Part shown: piece by piece, positions 32,501-44,681 of the stretch | Layout: the number at the start of each line of letters is the position of its first letter | Numbering within the stretch: position 1 is the stretch's first letter | NCBI GenBank assembly: GCA_021613335.1 | Contig: JAJTWR010000044.1 | Coordinates: 3,117,501 to 3,181,500, forward strand | Length of the DNA stretch: 64,000 bases | Origin: Whitmania pigra | Taxonomy: Eukaryota > Annelida > Clitellata > Hirudinida > Haemopidae | Direction: 5' to 3' | The notes under the pieces: model-generated | Database searches by the model: none | What the model was told of the DNA's origin: nothing | The model's input: the letters and a program-made list of their open reading frames with translations, nothing else | Program-made: the position numbers and the translations under genes

Positions 32501-34307
32501 AGTAAATTTAAATAAAAATCGCACATAGCTGTAAGAATCTTGTTTGAGTGTTCGATTGCTCGGATGACAAAGCAACTCCATCTTTTTTCCAGATGATTTC
32601 AGGCTGAGGAACTCCGCTTACGTGGCATTTAACCGTAACAGTCGATCCTGCTAGTTGACTTTGAGAAGCGGGGTAAACCTTCACTATTGGGGGCACTAAA
32701 GGGCAAAATTGTTCTAGTTATGCGACCTTACGGAAAATTGTTTATATCTGATTGCGGGCAGAACCTGTAAGGAATTAGCATAACGTAAATGCTGAACCCA
32801 CTTTGAACGATGATGACGTGAGTCTGGTGACTATCGTCATTTTGTACATCATGGCAGCTATAGTTTCCAATGTGGTGCAGATTCAGCACTCCTATGTACA
32901 AGGAGTTGTCTTCAAAAATCTGATATGAAAATCGAGTTTATGCTCTTCAATAAATACTATGAATTTAGGAAAACAGCTTTATAAAAGTGACGAAACCTTC
33001 ATTTCGTCTGATGATGTAATCGACTTCCCACTTCTTTTCCAAACAACCTTCTTACTTTGTGGAATGTCACATTTCAGTTCAACCGCGTTTCCAACGGATA
33101 CAAGAGTCGTATAAACAGACGGAGAATCGTCGGGCAAGTGCGAGGAATCAAGCCCTTACAAAAATAGATCGTTGAAAAAAATGATCTCAGAAAATATTCT
33201 CGACTTGAAATTTACCAAACGCTTTATAAAACTCTCCGAGGCCAATGGTTTGATCTGCCATATTACCATCATTCGAGACTAGATCTTTGAGATGACAAGA
33301 TTTTGAGAGTCTATCAATATGATTTTTTGCTTCAATGAAGTTCAGTTCAGATATTGTGAGAAGTTTGTTAGAATCGCCATCAAATGATTCAAACATTCCT
33401 GCTACGGCTGACATTTTTTCTGAAAGGGAAACATTCTCTAAATACAAAATTCCAAAATTTAAAATTTGAAATTCAAACTTCTGCGGTCGGACATGCAGCC
33501 ATTATTTCCAGTTCTGGCGCAATGATAGTGAATTAAATTTATCTTGAAATTTTTGTAATCTACCGCTGAACATAATTCGCCAACTGCAACAACATTTATT
33601 GGTTTAGTTTTTGTGGTTGAAGTTGGCAATAAACTCGGTTTTTCAGTATCAAAAGTGGAAAATCCGATGGGAGATGAAAAAGGCTTTACTGGAAAAATAT
33701 TTAATTTGACTCTTTTATTGAAATTTGTTAACTGATATTTATTACCTGAAAAAGCAAATGTACCTGTCTCGTGAGACCTACATCTTCGACCTGTATGGTC
33801 CACTCCCAATCTTGACTTTTCCAGACATGAAATGCGATGCAACTCGCAATGGCTTGGGTACATCTTGCTATCAGATCCACAAACCTGACTTTGATGTCCT
33901 TTACAATGATCTTCACCGCCACAGACGCACCTTGCACGACCATTTGTATCCACTTCACACTTCCTTCCTGTTCTGCAGAACATACTTTGGCAGGGATCAT
34001 CTGAATTGAAAAATTTTAAATTTTATACAGCAGCCTTCAAATAAAACTTGAATAAATTTGTCTCTCAATAAACCTTCGATTTCTATTGTTTCTTCCTCTG
34101 TTACATTTTCCTCCATCGTGCTGGCATCCCCTCTTTCCTGAGGTTTATCGTTTTTCTTCTGACACAAAAATAAATAAATAAATAAAAACAATCATCATTC
34201 AATAAGGCAAAACTAACCGTTTCAGATTTTGATACCTCTCTACTTGGATGAACAGAAATGGAAAAAGAAATCACCATGAGTGAGATAACTATAGCCCACG
34301 TATTCAT
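29580..34307 (-). CDS. Follistatin-like 4/5 (FSTL4/5-type) secreted protein
   Basis: Fourteen exons: 34307-34218, 34158-34074, 34000-33764, 33688-33479, 33437-33216, 33154-32997, 32919-32802, 32695-32525, 32453-32310, 32194-31911, 31631-31446, 30838-30655, 30303-30100, 30016-29580. Phases agree and give 909 residues (vertebrate FSTL5 is about 847). Order: signal peptide (MNTWAIVISLMVISFSISVH), Cys-rich follistatin/Kazal module (residues ~59-137; VCGSDSKMYPSHCELHRISC), linker, EF-hand region with a canonical loop DGDSNKLLTISE (~220-231) and a degenerate second loop, two Ig domains (GNYSCHDV; KCHVSGVPQPEIIWKKDG and DSGIYSCEATNSAG), then a long C-terminal repeat domain probably forming a beta-propeller (YVTQPDYKRILVVEV, GGNIFISPDSRFVVIL). 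The protein is extracellular; the ligand of this family is not settled. Intron 13 appears to use a GC donor. An upstream in-frame ATG (34337) would add ten residues. Confidence 0.9.
30017..30099 (-). other. Probable GC-AG intron in the FSTL-like gene
   Basis: Between exons 13 and 14 the only phase-compatible donor is GATG|gcaagt, the known GC-donor pattern, paired with ttgcag. The GT two bases further on (GGCAA|gtctat) gives the wrong phase and leads to a stop after about 20 residues. Confidence 0.75.
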
Positions 34308-34337
34308 TGTAAGCTCTAAGTGCTTACAGAAGACCAA

Positions 34338-36204
34338 TTGAAACGAATATTTGTCAAAGAGACTCTGAATTTACATTAAGAACTTCTCTCAACGACGACA
34401 CCCCAGCGAACTGATGGCCGTTTTGAAATTGGAAGCGAACGTGCTTTCTGCAGCAGCCGTTGTGCGACAGCAACGCATCATTATGAAACATCGCATGTTT
34501 TCCTTGCATTTTCAGTTATAAGTCAAGAATATCAATATTTGCATTTGCGGAATGAAATCAATTTAGAATAACAAATTTCAATTTTAAGATTTTTTCAGGT
34601 TTAGAACATTTCGGTTTGTCAATAATTCTCTCCAGGCCAGCAAGGCAGCACAATTTGTCGATCGATGCTTTTCTGCTGTTGATCGCCACTGAAATTTTTG
34701 AGATTTTGAAATATTTTTGATACTAAACAGTTGTAGTATTTGCGAAATTCAATTTCGTATTTGCAATTTATGTCCATGAATGGTTTAATCATTGTTATAT
34801 ATGAATTTATTAAAGTCATTGAATAATTTGTAATACTGGAAAGACCAGGGAACACATGCGGATAAAGAAATCCAAATTACAAAAAAAAAAACAAATTTGA
34901 AATCCAAACTCCTCTTGTGAAGAAGAACATTGCTTCAGAAACAGTAATAGAATAAGAGGTTATTTAAAATATATAACCTAATTAGTCGGTTCATTTGGTA
35001 ATTTGTGAGTTTTTATAAGTTAATATTTTAGAGTGTTTCTGGTGCATTACTCAGAAATTTAAATATCGTTATGTGGCTTGGTTGCAAGTCATTGATTTCT
35101 TATTAATTCCTCAGAGATAAAAAATAATTCATTAAAATGAATAAATATAAAGAACCTGGCATGTTTTGGCGGCATGTTTTCACATATAAGTACTATGATC
35201 CACATATCAATATATAATATGATAAAACGCATATCCAAATGTATTTTTTTAACTATTCTACACACATTTCAACGGTGTTGTCAACCCCTATCTGCTTGAC
35301 AAGTTATTAACTTATCCCTGTTTGGCCACAGGGGGTCACTACTTAGGAGTAGGAAAGAGCACAAAAAAGGGTTATAATTTAAAGTATGATCGTTGTAGGC
35401 TTTATGCTATATCTAACGCTAAACGCATATATGCTTTCATATAAATAAATATAAATAAATTAACGATTATTATTCTGTAAAGTTCTCCTTCAAAAATAGA
35501 ATTATGGAACAACTTTTTAAAAATTGTAACATAAATGTTCTTTCTATCCATTACTGTAAACATTTTGTTCGTTTCGCTCCAAGCACTAAATTTTCATTTT
35601 TTTATAGCTTTCGGTAGTGTTGATGACTACTTCTGCACGGTCGATGTTTAAACAAATAAAAAAAAGATCTTTCTTAAAGTAATCAAACCAGTGACGTAAC
35701 CAGAATAAAAGGGCCGCGTGGTCAATTGATCAGCAAAAAGATGTAGTGGATTCAGCGATACTTGGGCGATACACCCACCCACCAAGAAATTTTTTTGATT
35801 TTCATATTTTGAATTGGTGCATTTTGAACCACATAAATTCTGAAATTAAATAAACACTTAATTTAAAATATATTTAACTTTTTTGTAGACAATCTCTTTG
35901 ACGGATTCCTCATAATGCTCCTAGCCAAATTGACCGCTAAGGAAAATGTTGAATCTTTTTGGAGTCCGCTTCAGGGACGTAATTTTGGATTATAGACTAG
36001 ACGCAAAAGAAAAACCGGAGCTCCGGTGTGTGATGGGGTATAGATAATGATCTAATCAATTTATTTTATTATTGTCAGATTAAAAAAAATAACAAAACAT
36101 AAAAAGTTTTAATTGCTAATTACTGTGTATTTAATATTTAGCAACTATTCTACCATCAACACAACCATAATTGATGATTTTGCCAAATGACTGCCCTGGC
36201 TTAT
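34338..36204. other. Intergenic, no gene seen
   Basis: AT-rich. It includes the promoter side of the FSTL-like gene (TATA-like or CpG-type signals not decisive). A minus-strand frame at 34619-34855 has no family character. Two similar strings, 'cagtgacgtaacc' (35690) and 'cagggacgtaat' (35960), may be decayed transposon ends. Confidence 0.4.
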
Positions 36205-36208
36205 ACTT

Positions 36209-37075
36209 AGGAATCGACCGGAGATCCCATCTCCCGGCAAATTTTAGCGGGGGTTTAGCAGGAGAATGGAATGTCATAAATCATGTATATGAAATTCAGA
36301 AATTTAAAAAAAAATGCGAACACCTATTCTATATGTGGTTCCAAGTTATCATAAAATCTCTCATTTGATGGAATAAAATAGTCAAGTTTTAATTATAAAA
36401 GCTCTTGAGATAGTCTGGGATTGGAACTCCTAAAGGAGTCGCACCAAGGCTTAAGTCTTAATCACTCGTCCATCCTAGTAATAATAATTCGCGATAACTC
36501 ATCATAATAAACAAAATCGTGCGATACTTGGGGCACCTTTAAGGAAGAATCCCCTACTCTTAAAATACTTATACTTAAGAAACGGTAATGCTTTCACAAA
36601 GAAGTTTCTTTTGCAATCGTCTCAGCATGAATACCATTTAGAACTGCTTCCACTATCACTTGGGCTGGCAGCTGGACCATATACTTCTGTATCTGTCTTC
36701 TCAGATACTGGGACGTCATTTCAGCTTTTTCAAAGGGGCATACCCTCGTAAAGCTTTCAGAGGAGACCTTTTCATTCTATTCTACTGTCAAGCGTCTCAA
36801 GACGACTGAATGACTCTTGAGACTTTGATTAAGGTTGATAATGATAAAATACGTACAAAGGTAGTTAATGAAGGAATAGTAAACACAAATGTGCAAACGA
36901 GTCCTGAAATGATGGAATTACAGCCAAATAACTGCATTCATCAATGAATTTTAATGCTAGCATTGCAAATAATTTTAAGAAGTTGAAGAAAAGCTTACAA
37001 TTACATGTTAATGCGTTAGAAACGTGTATTTTGAACCCCGGTCCCGGCTAAAAAAAGTGACCCCAGTCGATTCCT
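36209..37075 (+). mobile_element. TIR element with tRNA-like core, copy 3 (best ends)
   Basis: 867 bp. The ends AGGAATCGAC and GTCGATTCCT are perfect 10-bp inverted repeats, and ACTT flanks both sides (36205-36208 and 37076-37079). The interior matches copies 1 and 2, including the tRNA-like block (minus strand, about 36405-36475, with GACGAGTGATTAAGAC and GGAGTTCCAATCCC). No transposase is encoded, so it is a non-autonomous element. Confidence 0.8.
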
Positions 37076-37122
37076 ACTTCTATTAGACCTGGGAATGGGC
37101 TTAGCGGACAACCGATTTGAAG

Positions 37123-37446
37123 TTAAGCCGAGCCGAGCTGAATAATATTGCAGCCGCCGTCGATTTGTAAATCATAAGTCGCCGCAAAGTCAAATTCGTT
37201 TCTATTCATAATAGCGGTGACAGCGATTTGAATTACGTGATGCGGCACATGATGAACCTCCAACTTTTCCACATGAGTTGGTGTGGTACCGACCCGTATG
37301 CATTCGCCAAATCGAGCCACACAGCATACAAACTCAGGCAGCGCTTCTTGGCTCTTTGAATAGCCTCCCAAATCATGGAGGAGTGCTCTACGCAACCAGG
37401 CACGCCCTTCCTTATTATGTATCAACGTACTTATTGGACAAATCAT
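37123..37446 (-). CDS. Unidentified coding-like frame, 107 codons
   Basis: The frame is GC-richer than its surroundings and has balanced composition (EGRAWLRRALLHDLGGY, ARFGECIRVGTTPTHVEKLE). A second readable stretch lies upstream on the same strand at about 37610-37720 (RLREGRYEEPLPESSWPSEK) in another frame. Together they look like pieces of a decayed gene or transposon. The GRAWLRRAL string recalls RUN domains, but the rest does not fit, so I assign no family. Confidence 0.3.
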   Translation of the reverse strand: MICPISTLIHNKEGRAWLRRALLHDLGGYSKSQEALPEFVCCVARFGECIRVGTTPTHVEKLEVHHVPHHVIQIAVTAIMNRNEFDFAATYDLQIDGGCNIIQLGSA

Positions 37447-37723
37447 ACTCAGTGAGTTTCGAATACATTTTCATACATAAAATGACCATTGGATGGCAAT
37501 GTAAAATCAAGCCAAGTAGTAAAGCGGAGGCTAGCCAGCTAAATTCTTTCAAGCCAAGCTGTTTCTTAAAGACCATCGGCTCTCAGATCTAGCTTATACC
37601 AGTGCGGATTCCAGACACCACCGGCATGAGCCCTTTTTCTGACGGCCAACTGCTTTCTGGGAGAGGTTCCTCATACCGACCCTCACGCAGTCTGCTTATT
37701 CTCGAACGGCCAGCAGCAAAATA

Positions 37724-38588
37724 AAATAGAATCTCCTAACGATTTGATAAAATAATTATTCCAATCTTTTCTGAAATAATTTGATACACCAGACCACTAA
37801 GCTTTTAATAATTTCCATTTTTAAGTTGTTTAATTTAGAATCTGTCATCTGTATTTTTTTTTAAATATCTGTAAAAAACAAGACATACTGATTATTCAGA
37901 AGATGTTCAAGCTAATTAGCTAACCTCATTCAGACCAAATCCATAAAAAAAACTTAATGCTCTAATTTCCTTCAAAGCCTTCCCTTAGCTAAAACTTGTC
38001 TACAAGAACTTCAATGAAATCTTCACACTTCGAATATCTAACAGTAAATTATAACAGCATTCAGTACAAATGGTCCTATGATACACCAAACACACATGCA
38101 TTGTGATCATCTCACAGGTTCGGTGATCCTAACAATAATATTGCAATTATACAAAATAGCAAAACTAGCAAAAAAATCACAAAATAAATTAAATGTGAAA
38201 TTAAAAACTTCAGATAAATATCTGAATCGTAGCTTTTAATTGTCTGAAGATTTCTTCTTGACATCATTATCGATCAAATCAACATTGCTGGTAAGAATAC
38301 ACCTCCGGCAGCACAAAGGCACTCAAGCTCAAGGCAGTCCTTTAGATGCTTAGAGCTAATTATCAGAAGTTATTGCCTGTTCGACTCCTGACAATTTCAA
38401 TGTTTCATTCTCAGTCACATCAGCATAGATCGCCCTAACCGATAAATACCTCAGCATGACCAATAAACACTATAGCAAATGTAAGGAGACCTGATGAAAT
38501 GAGAATTACATAAGACATACATTACATGACAATTTTAAATATAAAAACCATGTGACTTATTTACAATGACATTAAAATACTGACGTGA
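37724..38588. other. No gene seen; probable 3' UTR of the DOK7-like gene
   Basis: AT-rich with no coding frame. It lies directly downstream of the minus-strand stop at 38589. Confidence 0.5.
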
Positions 38589-41500
38589 TCAGTCTTTAAT
38601 GCTCAGACTCGATTGTTTCCTCAAATCAAGAGACAGTTTTCTTTTCTCCACATTCCCTTCAAAAGATTGGAGTTTAGTAAAAATGGCACTTTCAGCTCTC
38701 TTCTCTAGAGTGTCCTCTCTCAATCTGGCATGCTGTTTGCCCACCTTGGAAACTGCAGAAGTTGCAGCTACATCTATTCTGGCATAAACTGTTCTGTTGT
38801 CAGGAGTGGGGGGTGGTGATGCTGCCACAGCAAACTTGAAGTCGCCAGGCATGACATCAATGTCTGCATAATTAACAATGGTGTCGATGCTATCCATTGT
38901 GCTTGTAGAAAATGTCCTAGGAGACTCCAAGCAATCGAGACGATATGACCGAGGAGATCCATTGCCGGCCATGTCACGATGGGAATGACCGAGCGACCAT
39001 TTCTGATCGAACATGCTCCTAATGGATGATCTTGTGGAGGAAATAAAGTTGGAAGGATATTTTGGAGAGTCTTCACCACTGCTATACCACCCACTGAAAG
39101 GATTCGATGCCACGGATTTGTCATCAAATGTGAAAACCGATGATGCCACAGAAGGAGATCTTTGGGCAGAATGCGGAGGCAAAGAGCTTTCCTCTGCGAG
39201 ACGACGTCTATCCACATATTCCTTTCCATTTCTAGGCTTATAGATAGCCAATGCTGGTAAGGATCGATTGAGATCATCCAGATGCCATTTTGAGCCTACA
39301 GATATCGGGGTATCCAGTTTGCCTTCAAAGTGAATCATTTGAGTTAAGGCATAAGTTTAGTGAAAATGCCCTATATTACTTCAAACATTTTAGATTAAAT
39401 GCTAAAAAATACTTATCTAGCACTTTTAATTTTTAGGCAAATTTCACTATCAAATTTAATGTAAAAAAATCTCACTGTGGTCAATCTCACTGGTATTTTT
39501 TAAGTCGACCGTCAAATTGGGCTTCCTATGCCTAGAAACGGACGAAGCCGAGACGGGTCTCATACCCAGGTGATAGTGATTGCCGGGGATGCACGAGGAT
39601 AAGGTCGAGCCTCTGTTGTGGTGTGATGACCCTGGTGGGGGAGAGCTGTGCAGATTGACAGGAGAATGACAATTCCTCCGAGGCAAAGGAGGTTTCGGAA
39701 ACGAATCCGACATGCTCGACTGATCCCTCCTCCTCGTAGGAATTGGCAAAGGAGCAAAGTCTTGATCGGCAGTTCCACGTGTATGCTTTACCTTCTCCGG
39801 CAGCGGCGGAGGGCTGGACGATTCAGATGCATCCTCCCTAATGCAATTTAGCAGTTTGGGAGGCCTCGGAGGTGGACTCAAACAAACACCAGGCTCCCCG
39901 ATAGATACAGAGCTGAGATTTATGTACTCCTGCGATTCAGAGTTTCGTTGTAATGCAGGCAAAGGAGGACACAAGTGAATCTTCTTCATTAAGTCTGCAT
40001 CTACGACACTGGTATCAACACCCACATCACTTTTTTCAGAATCATTTTCCAATTCATTATTCTCATTTTGTAATGGAGTTTTTGAATCAACAGACATCTC
40101 AGCTATGCCCCCATCTTTTAATAGAAGCCGTTCCTCAGGAGGATCTTCTTCAGACTTTTGCCTGCCAGTCATATCTACATAATCATTAATGAGTAAATTT
40201 TTCTCAGTTTCACCATTTTCAAATTTCAAAGAATTGCTCTTTAAACCACTTCCCAACTGATTAATTGGAATGTAGTCATTATTATAGGTCCTCAGAGATA
40301 ACTGTTGATTATTTCCTGACAAGTTCTCCTTGTTTTCCTCTGAATTTGTTTTTAGAGTAATTGAAGATTGTGTTGATTCTTCGCCTGAAACATTCACGTA
40401 GCAATTGGTACTTGGATTGGCGGCCGGATCATAAGAGCACTCGAGCTTCGTGTTGTCCAAGTTCAATGAATCTATTGATGAATCATGTTTCAGGTAATTT
40501 TCAATGCACTCCTTTCGATCAGTCTTTACATGGAAGCCTTTACAATCTTTAGTTCCAAGAGAAGAGATGTTTATATATGCAAGATTTGGCTTATTTGGAC
40601 TTCCTGGAAGCCAATATAAATATCCCTCATCAGATTCTCCGTCATACTGACTCAGATCCCTGTAAGGGAGAGGCTGTAGCGGATCAAATGCAATGGACTT
40701 ATTAGCACACGAACCTCCATTCATCATGGCAATATTTGCCTTTGGCTCATTAAAACAAAAATCATTATTCTGTGGTATGGTGCAACTCTGCTCCATGTCA
40801 GTCTTTCCCCGAGAAACACTTCGAGGTGGGGGCAAGCAAATGGGTTTGCGATCGTCGTCGTTAGAGAATCCAGTCAAACCTTCTGATCCGTAGATGTTCG
40901 TTGTTTTTGAAGTTGCTTCATAATTGATATAATTCAACTTAATTTCTTTTGGCTCATCACAGTTCTCGACGGAACCTTCGCATGAACTGGCCAAGTTTAA
41001 ACTTTCGCTGGGCATTCTGTGATGCGACCGAGATATGTGAAGATTGCACTCTGAAAAATGTCTCATAAGGCTGCTCGGTTGTTCCGGCATTTCCGATCCG
41101 CAAAAGGAGCCGTTCCTGGAGTTTGGAGTTCGCTTCTCATAATGCTGATGCTGCAACGTATTTTCCAGGGAATTGCAAAAGTCATGACTCTTTGGGGGCA
41201 CCTGAGAATGAGGAGTGGAGAACCTTCTATCAATGTGACTGATTTTGTTTGATTCTGAAGAAATGCAATAAGTTGGTGTTGAGGGATTTGAGGCTGATGC
41301 AGGAAAAGCACTTTGGTTTGTAACTGTAAGTAATCCATTATGATCAATATTAAACTTACATTGGTCATAACATGAAGTGCAAATTACAAATTTAATCAAT
41401 TTTATTGTCATTTGAACTAATTAGAAAATGTAATTTATAGTCAACAGTTGTCAAACATAAACAAAGCTTGAGAGGCATCAAACAAATACACTCAAACTCA

Positions 41501-44131
41501 GCCATAACATAGTTGTTTATATTGTTAATTAGGATGTAACATGATTTGGTCTTGGACCCCCTCTATGTATTTTGGTAATGATTTATAAATATTTAAAAAT
41601 ATAAAATTCTCCCACATCACCCTGAATGATGTAGGTAATTGTGAAGCAAAAAAAGCTCGCAGATCGCAATCTTGGATCCAAAAGATCGTGATATAGCTAA
41701 GTTTGACTGTATTAGAATTACATCCTAACTAATATAAATCTATTACATAAAATAGTTATTAGCTACAATAAATATATAAACAGTTAATAATTTGACAATT
41801 TCACTTTTCAACAAATGCAAAATGAGCAAGCAGTTCATATACAACCTGAACCAGAGCATATAAGTTGATCAAAAAGACCACATGACTGCGCAAGCGATTG
41901 CACTTTATTCTTCAAGGCTTTGTCAATATCAGCACTTTGGTGGGTTTTGAATACAAAATTCTTCTCACCTAATCACAAAATTTCAAAACTTACAAAGTTA
42001 TGTTTAAAATTAATTTAAGTTTTAAAACATCGTTCTTCTGTTGTGCACAATTGATTAAAAAAATACTATAAAACTGGAACTTGGAAAAAGGTAAAGCACA
42101 TGCCCCAACCTTCTTTAAACAAAACCTGAATCCCATAGCAGTTCTTGCCCAATGATCCATATCTCTTCAGATCCATATACCTCCAAGAGTACAAATTCCT
42201 CAGTAGAAAGGTTTCAGTCGTGGTGAGGGAAATCCGTGATGATGTCAGGAAAAGGTTGCACAAGTTAGAGTGGATAGACACAAGACCAGTACTAGACACT
42301 CTCTGTTCTTGTAAGCCATGGGTGACCTCGACTTTGAAACAAATGTCTGAAAAAATATAGCAGAATAAAGAAAAACAAAAAATAATAGAATGTCAGATCC
42401 TTCCATGAAACAATACAATGTCAAAATACTAGCTTAAACTATATTGCATGCTCTAAAATGGTATGTTAGTAAAAGTAGGGTCAGTTACATGACGACTGCG
42501 ATTTAATTGCGATATTTTAAAAAATAATTGGGCAAGGATGCCAGAAAGTTTTTAATGCTTGACCATATAATAAAAAACAAAGGTCATCCACACTCATCTA
42601 TGAAATTAAGTGATCATTAGACCATATGAATAAATCTATCAAATGTTGTTGCATTATGCAACCACAAATAATAAGTAATTGTGGACTGAATAAATCCAAG
42701 TATAAACATGTTGCTTGACTCCAAGGCCCACAGCAGTACCACAAGAAGCAACTTGTAAGCCCATTTGTAAAAGAGTTTGCATTTCTCTTCTTAATGTGAT
42801 TTTTGGCAGCATTTTCAATTGTACTTGTAAATTGCAAATAATAGACATATTGAAATTCTTCATATTTATTTTAATTTTTTTAAATACTGTCTACTGGACA
42901 TCAAAATAATTTTATGTTAAAAATCTTCAGTCCATAAAATTTTCTTCCACACCTCAAGAAAAAAAAAGCATTTCACTACTAATTTTTTTCGATTAAATAC
43001 TTATCATCCAGTCGGTGCCTTTGTAATAAATAATAAAAACTGATTCTACTTGAAAGAACTTAAATATTATCAGTGAATAAAGTTTTTGTCAGAATTAAAG
43101 AAACAAACCTTTTCCAAAATTATAAAGTAATTTCTCTTTCCATTGCTCCCTGAGTTCCTCTACAGCAAAGGAAAGAAAGAGAGTCTTGCTGCAACAAATT
43201 ATGGACAAAACAAATTTCTCTCCATCGAAAGGTGTTGTATCAATGCCACAGAACTCGTCCAAAACTAGGTTTGATTTTGGAGTTTGCTTGTTGGCATCTT
43301 TATATAGCACCACACTCAGGCAGTCTACGATGCATGAAGTAATCGACTGTTTTAATTATAGACATATTTTATGCTGACAAAACATTTAATTAAAGATCAA
43401 TGTAACATCAAGATAAACATATTTAGCTGGAAATATTAGGGCTAATAAAAGCAGAAGTTAAAAGGAAGTTATCAATTTAAAGAGATGAAGTCACCTGCAA
43501 CTGGAGAAGGTTTTTTAAGCACACACCATCTTTCTTTCCACTGCAAATATTTCATAAGGTAACTGTAATTCTAAGAAATTACTTAAGCTTTATGAGCCAT
43601 GTGATTTAGTTTAATAAAATTAGCAATTTATAAATAATAATAAAATGCATAAATTACACTTGATCACTTAGTTTTACAGAATATTAGTTTTGCATAATGT
43701 TCTTAGTACTGTTTACTAAACACAAAGAATAAGACTCTATATATAGCTTTAATAAAAACCAATATCCTCATCACTTAATCATGAATAATCCATTATCCAA
43801 ATATGGCAATCAATAATTCAGTAAACTTCTATACAGATACAGATGGCATCTGAAACCAAAGCTAGGTCATTTATTCCTTTTAGCAGCTCACTTAGGCAAA
43901 ATATTTAGTTAAATAATTAAATCATAAATAACCATTTCCTTAATCCATTTTACCGTGTATTCATATGTCACCTTTGAAATACAATTCATTGAAATGATAA
44001 CATTAGTTAAAATGCAAAACATTCAAAGATTGCTATGTAACCTCAATTGGCCTGTAAACATTTTTAAATGCTCTTACCTTTCTGCCTTCTCTGTATTTAA
44101 CAATACTCTCAACAATAGGAGCAACCGCCAT
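38589..44131 (-). CDS. DOK7-like PH-PTB adaptor with IRS-like tyrosine tail
   Basis: Seven exons: 44131-44078, 43540-43495, 43324-43109, 42346-42110, 41968-41846, 41323-39476, 39322-38589. Phases agree and give 1,085 residues (human DOK7 is about 504). The PH domain opens VKYREGRKWKERWCVLKKPS then PVADCLSVVLYKDAN, which is specifically DOK7-like. A PTB domain follows (ETFLLRNLYSWRYMDLKRYG, VLFKEGEKNFVFKTHQS). Such PTB domains bind NPxY-type phosphotyrosine on a receptor kinase; in vertebrates DOK7 activates MuSK. The long tail (residue ~225 on) holds many tyrosine motifs: YINY, YINI, YVNV, YINL (YxN, Grb2-SH2 type), YVDM (YxxM, PI3-kinase type) and DYIPI, plus proline-rich SPPPRPPKL for SH3 domains. 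This makes it look like an IRS-style docking protein at the plasma membrane. The exon 6/7 acceptor (ctttgaag) is the least certain junction. Confidence 0.87.
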
Positions 44132-44681
44132 GATATATGCCAAACGTAGAAATAAATAAGGCGCCAGATCACAGAACTCTTTTTATATCATCCATTGGTA
44201 GAAATTTCCTATAAAATGCAGCCGATGTGGCCACCTGACATTAAATATATCGAATCGAGGAACAAACGAAAGTAAATAATTGGCAAGGGGTTGCTCATTG
44301 ACGGTGTCGATCAGTGCTGGCAAGTATTTGTCTGATATTTCGATCAAAATATTTAAAATATTTCGTCAAGAAATATTTTTTAAATTTTAACAAGTTTATC
44401 ATGTAATAAATATAAAAACGACAAAAATATTATAAAGTTGGTGGCTTACCAAATTATACACCCGTCGTTGTATATACGGCAAAAGTCCTCTAGATCGTGA
44501 TCCTCAAGAGCGAAATATTAAGAGTAACGGATACCTTTACTTGGCACGGAATCATTTTGGTGTCTAAAGAACGCTTTTTAGTCCGTTTGTCATTCCATTG
44601 AAAGGTCCTCTTTTCAGAAATTGAAAAGCGTTATTTAAATAGCAAAACGATTACGTGTCAACCAATTCCAACTCGGAGTCT
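44132..44681. other. Upstream region of the DOK7-like gene
   Basis: No coding frame. It should contain the minus-strand promoter, but no decisive TATA or initiator element is visible. Confidence 0.4.

Noticed and set aside
37123..37446. RUN-domain assignment from the GRAWLRRAL string
   Set aside because: A nine-residue resemblance only; the flanking helices of a RUN domain are not present.
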